From positions 1 through 29,641 of the forward strand of contig CAJTLX010000044.1 of NCBI GenBank assembly GCA_910577165.1: 29,641 nucleotides of DNA. Reading direction: 5' to 3'. A program made the position numbers and the translations under genes. Position 1 is the first letter of the stretch, and every line of letters starts with the position of its first letter. Origin of the DNA: an uncultured Lachnospiraceae bacterium (GTDB lineage: Bacteria > Bacillota > Clostridia > Lachnospirales > Lachnospiraceae). This document shows positions 1-5,415 of this stretch, piece by piece. Under the pieces are notes generated by a model. It was not told the DNA's origin. It searched no databases and saw only the letters and a list, made by a program, of their open reading frames with translations.

Positions 1-1367
1 GCTATTATTTTTATATGAGTTGGAATCCAAAATATGCCATTTTAATTGCTATTTCTACAATGATTACTTTTATCAGTGGATTTCTAATGGAAAAGGCAAA
101 AGAACAGCGTGTAAGGAAAATGGTATTAACTATTTCCCTACTGAGTAACTTAGCAATATTGGGAATATTTAAATATGCAAATTTTGCATTATATACTTTA
201 AATTATATTACAAATTGTTTTGGGTTGGGAAGCATAAAGAAAAGATTCGATTTACTTCTTCCCGTTGGAATTTCTTTTTATACATTTCAGGCATTAAGTT
301 ATACTCTTGATGTATATAAGGGGAGGATTAAAGCAGAAAGAAATATTTGGAGGTATGCATTATTTGTTTCATTCTTTCCCCAATTAGTGGCTGGTCCAAT
401 TGAACGGTCAGGCAATCTACTTTCTCAGATTCATAAGATAACAGAAATAAAACTTTGGAATTTTGAGCGGGTTAGAGATGGATTGCTTTTAATGTTCTGG
501 GGATTATTTCAAAAACTGGTGATTGCGGACAGAGCTTCCATTCTTGTTAATCAGGTGTATGGCAATTATAAAGATTATGGTTTTTTTGAATTAGTAATTG
601 CCTCAGTTTTATTTGCGTTTCAGATATACTGTGACTTTGGCGGATATACCAATATTGCGCGCGGAGCGGCTTGTGTTATGGGATTTTCTCTGGTACAAAA
701 TTTTCGGCAACCTTATTTTGCAGTTAGTATAAAGGATTTTTGGCGGAGATGGCATATTTCCCTGACTTCATGGTTTACCGATTATTTATATATCCCATTG
801 GGGGGAAACCAAAAGGGAACCCTTCGAAAGTATGTGAATATACTTATTGTTTTTGGAGTAAGTGGTTTGTGGCATGGAGCAAATTGGCATTTTGTAATAT
901 GGGGCTTGATCCATGGAGGATATCAAATTGTCGGAAACTTAAAAATTCAAATTCAAAAAAAACTTGGAGTCAAAATAAAAGATCCGATTGAGGATTCTTT
1001 TAGTCAGAAATTAGGGAAGAGGATTATAACTTTTATTTTGGTGAATTTTGCATGGATATTTTTTGCAGTGGATCATCTATCTCATGTTTACGGTATTTTT
1101 CATCAAATGCTGACTACATTTCAGACAACAAGTATTTATGAGATTGGACTGGACAAAGGAAACTGGTTTATGCTTTTCTTTGGTATTATTGTTCTTATAA
1201 CCGTTGATATTATACACGAAAAAAAAGAAAGTGTATTTTTATTAGTAAATCAACAAACATTGTGGTTTCGATGGATTTTATATCTGGGTTTAATATGGTG
1301 CATTATTTTGTTTGGAGTTTATGGGATTGGTTATGACAGTAGCCAGTTTATTTATTTTCAATTTTAA
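1..1367 (+). CDS. MBOAT-family membrane O-acyltransferase (AlgI/DltB-like), 5' partial
   Basis: Polytopic membrane protein expected to pass acyl (usually acetyl) groups across the membrane to a surface polysaccharide or teichoic acid. What is seen: many hydrophobic segments, the family signature FWRRWHISLTSWFTDYLYIPLGGN region and LWHGANWHFVIWGLIHG, which contains the conserved His of MBOAT proteins. The frame is open to the left edge (Tyr-Tyr-Phe-Tyr before the first Met at 15), and family members normally have a short membrane segment before the SWNPKY motif, so the true start probably lies outside the window and Met15 is internal. About 450 residues are present; full-length relatives have roughly 470-500. 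The next gene starts 14 bases after the stop and encodes an SGNH-like protein, the usual partner of such MBOATs. The DNA is clearly AT-rich compared with the genes after 5.4 kb, which suggests an acquired surface-polysaccharide locus. The exact acceptor cannot be read from the sequence. Confidence 0.9.
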   Translation, partial: YYFYMSWNPKYAILIAISTMITFISGFLMEKAKEQRVRKMVLTISLLSNLAILGIFKYANFALYTLNYITNCFGLGSIKKRFDLLLPVGISFYTFQALSYTLDVYKGRIKAERNIWRYALFVSFFPQLVAGPIERSGNLLSQIHKITEIKLWNFERVRDGLLLMFWGLFQKLVIADRASILVNQVYGNYKDYGFFELVIASVLFAFQIYCDFGGYTNIARGAACVMGFSLVQNFRQPYFAVSIKDFWRRWHISLTSWFTDYLYIPLGGNQKGTLRKYVNILIVFGVSGLWHGANWHFVIWGLIHGGYQIVGNLKIQIQKKLGVKIKDPIEDSFSQKLGKRIITFILVNFAWIFFAVDHLSHVYGIFHQMLTTFQTTSIYEIGLDKGNWFMLFFGIIVLITVDIIHEKKESVFLLVNQQTLWFRWILYLGLIWCIILFGVYGIGYDSSQFIYFQF

Positions 1368-1381
1368 GAAGGAACATAACC

Positions 1382-2703
1382 ATGAAAAAGAAAATAAAAT
1401 GTATCCTAGTTTGTTTTTTATTTTTCATTATCTTGATAGAATGTGGAAAAGTTTTTCGGTATCTTCTGATCGATGATACTACTTCCTATACAAGAATTAC
1501 ATTTCATGAAATGTACGAGCAAGAAAATATTGATGTCTTATTTGTTGGCTCATCACATTGTTATAGAAGTTTTATTCCTGAAATTTTTGATAAGGAACTG
1601 GGAGTAACTACATTCAATGGAGGTACTTCTAATCAAAATTTGGATGGTTCTTATATGATAATTAAAGAGGCGGCACGATATAATAATATAAAACATATTT
1701 ATCTAGAAATTTATTATAATGTCGCATTTGCCAAATATAAGGAACGAACAGAGATGACAGGTACATATATTATTTCTGATTATCTGAAACCTTCTTTGGA
1801 TAAATTCCAGTACCTTTTTAATGCATCAACAAAGGAGCATTATCCAAATAGTTTTATTTTGGCAAGAAGAAACTGGTCTAAGTTTTTTGATGAGGATTAT
1901 ATAAAAAATTTGATTATCAAAAAAGGAACGGATGCTTATAAAAATTATGAATACGCATATGTAACACGGGGGGGGTAGAATGGTATGCAGGAAAGGGTTA
2001 TGTTGCTAATAAAGAAACTATTGAAGATTGGAATTATTTTTCTTCCAATGGATGGAATAGTATAAGTCTTGAGAACATTTCGGAGGATTGGTTTCATTCT
2101 TTAAAAGAGATTATTGCTTTCTGTGATAAAAAAGAAATCTCTTTAACATTAATATCGGCACCAATGCCAAATTATCTGCTTGCAGGTGTAGGAAATTATG
2201 ATGAATATGTAAAATTGATTCAAAGTATAGTAGAGGAAACAAATATTGATTATTATGATTTTAATTTATGTAAGGAAGAATTTTTTTCGAATCAATCTTC
2301 ATTGTTTAAAGATACAGACCATATGAATTGTTATGGAGCAGAGATATTTAGCTGTTTATTTGCTGATTTTATCAATGGAAAAATTTCAGTAGAGGAGTTA
2401 TTTTATGATTCTTATAGTGAAAAATTAAAAAATTTGGAGCCAACTGTATTTGGTATTAGCTACCATGATGAGAAAAATGAAAATAATGAACTGATCAGAA
2501 ACTGCAAAATTATCTCAACTGGAAATGAAAATTTGGAATATGAAATTCATGTATTCCCGACAGAGAGGGAACCCTATAAAATACAAAACTTTTCAAAAAA
2601 TCGATTTTTTATTATTACACCAAAGGAGCATGGTACAATTACTATTACCTACCAATTAAGCAATTTTCTAGAGAGAATATGGACAGTTAATATTACTTAT
2701 TAA
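1382..2703 (+). pseudogene. SGNH-fold acyltransferase-like protein (DltD/AlgX type role), split by a frameshift at a G8 run
   Basis: Two open frames together make one protein of about 440 residues. The first (1382-1978, 198 codons) starts after AAGGA and has an N-terminal membrane anchor (about residues 5-27) and the block I motif VGSSH with probable nucleophile Ser58, then a GGTSNQN block. It ends in Thr-Arg-Gly-Gly-stop inside a run of eight G (1968-1975). The other frame continues without a stop from Val-Glu-Trp at 1975 to 2703 and carries the C-terminal D-T-D-H-x-N motif (Asp311/His314 in the joined protein), the Asp-His pair of SGNH enzymes. Joining needs one extra G, loss of two G, or a -1 ribosomal slip. 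The protein is expected outside the membrane, working with the MBOAT protein just upstream to move acyl groups to a polysaccharide. It may be a true pseudogene, a phase-OFF allele, a frameshifted gene or a sequencing error. The SGNH assignment rests on motifs and context. Confidence 0.75.
1968..1975 (+). repeat. G8 homopolymer tract inside the SGNH-like gene
   Basis: Eight consecutive G in otherwise strongly AT-rich coding sequence, exactly where the reading frame breaks (stop TAG follows at 1976-1978). Nine or six G would join the two halves. Homopolymeric G runs of this length are known slippage sites for phase variation in surface-structure genes of other bacteria; here that role is inferred. 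Confidence 0.8.
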
Positions 2704-2813
2704 GTTTTGAAAAATTGATGGTGATGTAAAGATTTCATTATTAAGGCTCAAGGAAAAGTACAAAGTATCATAAGAAATCAAGGGGTGAAATTCATTGACT
2801 TATAAAATGAAAA

Positions 2814-2874
2814 AACAAATCAGGATTAGGTTCACAGGAATATAGAGGGTTATATGTCCTGCGTCTGATTTGTT
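2814..2874. repeat. Nested inverted repeat (hairpin element)
   Basis: Outer arms AACAAATCAG (2814-2823) and CTGATTTGTT (2865-2874) are a perfect 10-base inverted repeat. Inside lies a second one: CAGGA-ATATA, loop GAGGGT, then TATAT-G-TCCTG (2835-2861), with one bulged G. On the + strand no T-run follows. On the - strand the outer arm runs into six T, so as a terminator it would only work for leftward transcription, and no leftward gene is seen. It could be a small mobile palindrome or an RNA structure. Confidence 0.6.
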
Positions 2875-2930
2875 CCACAGATGTTAACATGAGATAAATG
2901 TACTTTGAAATATTTTATTCCAAAAGGTCT

Positions 2931-2989
2931 GGATTATTATACAGGAGTGTGATATACTGTTTATTCAAAGGGCAATAAGTCAATAATCC
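2931..2989. promoter_or_regulatory. Possible promoter (extended -10) inside an 8-base inverted repeat
   Basis: TGATATACT at 2950-2958 matches an extended -10 box (TGn plus TATACT). No good -35 is seen at the usual distance. The stretch is bracketed by GGATTATT (2931-2938) and AATAATCC (2982-2989). It lies 50 bases before the SUKH-type gene and could drive it. This is pattern matching only, in AT-rich DNA where such boxes arise by chance. Confidence 0.3.
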
Positions 2990-3008
2990 GAATATTATGA
3001 AGTCGAAG

Positions 3009-3397
3009 ATGGATTACATAAACAGAATATCACATCAGTATAGTGGAGAGATACTACTTCATGCTCCCTATAAGGGGGAAAGGAGCAAAAATATTCCAGA
3101 AGAGATATATTCCATTTTATGTGTTAGCGATGGTATATCAGAAACTATGTGTTCATCCAGCACAGAAAAGTAGAAACTGGCTGGATTATTTACTCCCATG
3201 AAATGATACTGGAATGGACTGATTTTTATACCGCGAATTATGATATAAAGGGCATAGTGTTTTCAGACGATGGTGCAGACTGCGTTTACTGCATAAAACC
3301 AGATGGTACAATTACTTGTTTTAGTAGCATGGATAATGAAGAAATTCAAATAGCGGATATGCTATGGAACTTTTTTTCTTTTGTTTTCCCCGATTAG
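3009..3397 (+). pseudogene. SUKH (SMI1/KNR4) family protein, frameshifted
   Basis: The SUKH superfamily contains immunity proteins that neutralise polymorphic or contact-dependent toxins, and also proteins of unknown role. The N-terminal part reads from ATG 3009 (MDYINRISHQYSG, then IPEEIYSILCVSDGISETM) and stops at TAG 3171-3173. The rest continues in another frame with GWIIYSHEMILEW, GIVFSDDGADCVYCIKPDG and IADMLWNFF, the typical strand-rich SUKH pattern, to the stop at 3395-3397. Adding one A to the A4 run at 3166-3169 would restore a 129-residue protein of ordinary length, so a single-base deletion (or read error) is the simplest explanation. An internal GTG at 3149 opens the downstream frame but lacks the N-terminal half. 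No toxin gene is visible next to it, so this looks like an orphan, decaying immunity gene. The family call rests on recalled sequence pattern, without a search. Confidence 0.65.
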
Positions 3398-3410
3398 ATT
3401 GACATTGAAA
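3392..3410. repeat. 19-base direct repeat, left copy
   Basis: GATTAGATTGACATTGAAA; matches the copy at 5279-5297 at 18 of 19 positions (T/G difference at position 14). It spans the stop codon of the SUKH-type gene. Together the two copies bracket the HTH gene, the phosphoesterase gene and the hairpin region. Both contain TTGACA, a -35-like hexamer, but neither has a -10 box at 16-18 bases. Confidence 0.5.
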
Positions 3411-3414
3411 GGAG
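3408..3414 (+). promoter_or_regulatory. Ribosome binding site that points to an ATT start
   Basis: AAAGGAG, near-consensus Shine-Dalgarno. Nine bases downstream is ATT (3424) in frame with the HTH gene; the nearest ATG in frame is 27 bases away. ATT is a rare but documented bacterial start codon (infC is the textbook case). Confidence 0.55.
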
Positions 3415-3423
3415 CTGATTCCC

Positions 3424-4293
3424 ATTCCAAGAACAAAAAAAATGGAGTTTTCTCCAGATGAACAATTTCAAAACTTGCTTTCCACCGTGGTGGAGGCATA
3501 TCAGGAATTAGGTTCCATCCGCCTGGTAGAGTCCGAGTTAGATATTTCCATGGTCAAGGTGCGAAAGCTTTTGATCACTGCAAATGCCTATGATTCTCAT
3601 ATGGCGGGTACCGTAAATAAGCTGTACTCTTCGGATCGGACTATTGATGAGATTATGGAAATTACTCATCTTAGCCGTGCCTCCGTGTATTCTTATTTGC
3701 CGTACAAGACGGATTCATATAAATTGGAGGTGCTTAGTTTGGATGCGGAGAACTGTGCCAGATATCGGGAGAGAAAAAATGCGGTTAAAATCTTGCAGGA
3801 AATAAATCGCCGTGATCATGGTGATCATTATACTCTTGTTGATGATGGCAATCATCATAATCAAACTTGTAATAACAGTAATCGCGGCAATAACAGTGAT
3901 CATAATAGTACTGATAGCCCCAACTACAATATGGAGGCTGGTCACGAAGCTCTCTGGAATTGTCTTGTGGCGTTTCAGAGATATCCGTTTCGCACCGTAT
4001 CCGGTCTGCAATTTAGCTATACGATAAAGACGGGAAAAAACGGTGAGCTTACCAAAGAGCTTTGGATTGATCGGAAAATATCAAAATCCCTTACATGGAG
4101 CAGTATCATACTGGCATATAATAATGCAGTAAAATGCAAAGATGTGCTTGACCGCCCAAAGGCACTGGGAGATATTCGCGGGGTATCCTATCTCTATCCT
4201 ATTTTTTGGCGGTTTGGTCTTATCCGCGTGCCGGAGAAAATGGCAGCGACGCTGGAACGACCACAGGAGAGGAAAAGACAGGCAGATGAATAA
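3424..4293 (+). CDS. Tandem helix-turn-helix protein of unknown function, probable ATT start
   Basis: About 289 residues, cytoplasmic, no membrane segment. Two HTH-like units are seen near the N-terminus: roughly residues 13-55 (SELDISMVKVRKLLITA) and 65-95 (IDEIMEITHLSRASVYSYLPY), followed by an Arg-rich RYRERK stretch. Residues about 129-168 are a low-complexity His/Asn/Asp/Ser linker. The C-terminal part (LWNCLVAFQRYPFRTVSGLQFSYTIK to SYLYPIFWRFGLIR) resembles a domain I recall from many clostridial HTH proteins of unknown role. Start: AAAGGAG at 3408-3414 lies 9 bases before ATT 3424, which reads Pro-Arg-Thr-Lys-Lys-Met next; the first ATG (3442) is 27 bases from that site, too far. The 3' end overlaps the phosphoesterase start by 8 bases, so the two are co-translated. 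The spacing argues for a DNA-binding regulator, but no target is visible. Confidence 0.7.
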   Translation: MPRTKKMEFSPDEQFQNLLSTVVEAYQELGSIRLVESELDISMVKVRKLLITANAYDSHMAGTVNKLYSSDRTIDEIMEITHLSRASVYSYLPYKTDSYKLEVLSLDAENCARYRERKNAVKILQEINRRDHGDHYTLVDDGNHHNQTCNNSNRGNNSDHNSTDSPNYNMEAGHEALWNCLVAFQRYPFRTVSGLQFSYTIKTGKNGELTKELWIDRKISKSLTWSSIILAYNNAVKCKDVLDRPKALGDIRGVSYLYPIFWRFGLIRVPEKMAATLERPQERKRQADE

Positions 4294-5107
4294 TTATGTT
4301 TTGACAGAATATCAAATTTCGTCCAGGACTTCATCAGAGCAGACCTTAATCGCTTTGCTTGCGGATCTTCATGAACAGGGGACGGAGGAGATTGTTGAAT
4401 TAGTGAGATCGGTATCCCCGGATTTGATTTGTATTGCCGGGGATACCTTTGAGAGAAGTGAAAAAAACAAAGATAAAAAGCATCTTGAACCGCGATATGA
4501 AACTAGCTGTAGCAGGGGAGAGCGGATGATTCATACATTTTTCACGCTGATGGATCATGTATTTCGCCTTTTCACCAAAAAAAATAAGCTTAGCAAAAGA
4601 GAGCAAACCAAGCGAACTTATGTTTTTTTGCAAAAATTGCAGGAGATCGCACCCGTGTATATGAGTCTTGGGAATCATGAACAGTATCTGACGGAAGAAG
4701 ATCGGGAAGTACTCTTTAGAGCGGGGATTGTGCTTCTTGACAATAGTGCGGTAAGGGTAGGGAAGATAAGGATTGGGGGATTATCTTCTGCACCCGACTG
4801 GGATTGGTTAAAACAGTATGCTAAGATGGATGGATATAAGATTTTGCTCTCCCACCATCCGGAGAGATTCCTAAATTTTTCCGGTATCGATCTTGTCCTT
4901 TCCGGTCATGCACATGGCGGTCAGATACGAATTATAGGGCGGGGGATCTATGCGCCGGGGCAAGGACTGCTGCCTAAATATACAAAAGGGGTATACGGGG
5001 ATGAGGAGAGGAAAATGATTGTAAGTGCAGGCTGCTCAAATACTGCTTCCATTCCGAGATGGGGCAATCCCTGCGAAGTGGTTATCGTGACATTTTCCCC
5101 CGCTTAA
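4286..5107 (+). CDS. Calcineurin-like metallophosphoesterase (YkuE/YaeI-like)
   Basis: Binuclear-metal phosphoesterase of 273 residues. All core motifs are visible: D-L-H (Asp27, His29), G-D-T (Asp53), G-N-H-E (Asn130, His131), S-H-H (His190) and G-H-A-H-G-G (His208, His210), in family order and spacing. This subgroup includes enzymes acting on phospholipid or nucleotide phosphodiesters; the substrate cannot be told from sequence. Between the second and third motif lies a basic insert (about residues 58-110) with a hydrophobic stretch (MIHTFFTLMDHVFRLF) that might touch the membrane. The start chosen is ATG 4286, preceded by AGGAGAGG and overlapping the end of the HTH gene by 8 bases; an in-frame upstream start at 4142 would only read through that gene in another frame. 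Context suggests a two-gene unit with the HTH protein. No T-rich terminator follows. Confidence 0.88.
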   Translation: MNNYVLTEYQISSRTSSEQTLIALLADLHEQGTEEIVELVRSVSPDLICIAGDTFERSEKNKDKKHLEPRYETSCSRGERMIHTFFTLMDHVFRLFTKKNKLSKREQTKRTYVFLQKLQEIAPVYMSLGNHEQYLTEEDREVLFRAGIVLLDNSAVRVGKIRIGGLSSAPDWDWLKQYAKMDGYKILLSHHPERFLNFSGIDLVLSGHAHGGQIRIIGRGIYAPGQGLLPKYTKGVYGDEERKMIVSAGCSNTASIPRWGNPCEVVIVTFSPA

Positions 5108-5228
5108 AGAGGCGGAGCTTTCCGCCACAATCGGTAAGTTTGCTTCTCGTTCGATAGTGCCAATGTGCTAAGCATAAGCGAGCTAACCCCGTGTGTCCCA
5201 CGGTTTTCACGAATGAGGTTCGATTCGT
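5096..5228 (+). ncRNA. Run of three hairpins, possible remnant of an IS200/IS605-type end (omega-RNA-like)
   Basis: Directly after the phosphoesterase stop are: GGCGGA-GCTT-TCCGCC (5111-5126), then CCGTG-TGTCC-CACGG (5189-5203), then ACGAAT-GAGGTTCG-ATTCGT (5209-5228) or alternatively CGAA-TGAGG-TTCG. Between the first and second lies GTGCTAAGCATAAGCGAGCT. The order and wording of these elements remind me of the right-end, omega-RNA-encoding region of TnpB-type IS200/IS605 elements, where the last hairpin is followed by a guide. No tnpB or tnpA frame is present, so it would be a solo relic. This is recall and inference; it may equally be an unrelated structured leader or repeat. Confidence 0.35.
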
Positions 5229-5278
5229 ACCCCGGATATTTTACGCACAGAAGGAAGCTTGATAATTATCAGTTTACT

Positions 5279-5297
5279 GATTAGATTGACAGTGAAA
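5279..5297. repeat. 19-base direct repeat, right copy
   Basis: GATTAGATTGACAGTGAAA; 18 of 19 bases equal to 3392-3410. Similarity does not extend beyond the repeat on either side. It lies in the gap before murF, after the hairpin region. Confidence 0.5.
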
Positions 5298-5353
5298 TAA
5301 AATAAAGTTGTTGCCTATTTTGGCTTATCTATTTATCCAAAGCAAAAAAACAG

Positions 5354-5382
5354 TTCCCATTTTCTTTGTCCTGTAGTATAAT
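5354..5382 (+). promoter_or_regulatory. Probable sigma-A promoter for the murF operon
   Basis: TATAAT at 5377-5382 is a perfect -10 box. TTCCCA at 5354-5359 with 17 bases between matches the -35 consensus at four of six positions. Transcription would begin near 5389, giving a leader of about 27 bases to the murF ATG at 5416. This placement also argues against the in-frame ATG at 5392 as start. The remainder of the 308-base gap (5108-5415) holds the hairpins and the direct repeat; no other gene is seen. Confidence 0.55.
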
Positions 5383-5415
5383 TACAATATTATGGCTTCT
5401 AGAAAGGGGTTTGTG

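Larger units (their letters stand above)
2704..3008. other. 305-base gap, no gene seen; contains nested inverted repeats and a possible promoter
   Basis: No open frame of useful length with a ribosome binding site was found. The gap holds the nested inverted repeat at 2814-2874, an extended -10-like TGATATACT at 2950-2958 and the inverted repeat GGATTATT/AATAATCC around it. No rho-independent terminator follows the SGNH-like gene on the + strand. The composition is AT-rich like the two preceding genes. Confidence 0.6.

Noticed and set aside
3061..3201. Small frame of 46 codons (MLPIRGKGAK start) inside the SUKH region
   Set aside because: It overlaps the SUKH-like frames, which have family-like sequence, and it shows no recognisable pattern of its own.
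3715..4027. Overlapping Ile/Met-rich frames on both strands within the HTH gene
   Set aside because: They are by-products of the repetitive GATCAT/AATAAC-like linker DNA, with no binding site and no plausible protein.
4142..4285. Earlier start for the phosphoesterase frame
   Set aside because: It would overlap the HTH gene by about 150 bases, it lacks a binding site, and the added residues look like out-of-frame translation; ATG 4286 has a good site.
5111..5126. GGCGGA-GCTT-TCCGCC as a terminator for the phosphoesterase gene
   Set aside because: It has only a 6-base stem and no T-run follows, so an intrinsic terminator is not supported.
5215..5228. GGTTCGATTC resembles a tRNA T-loop
   Set aside because: The flanking bases do not form a T-stem or an acceptor stem, and no anticodon arm is found at the right distance; the bases fit a simple hairpin better.
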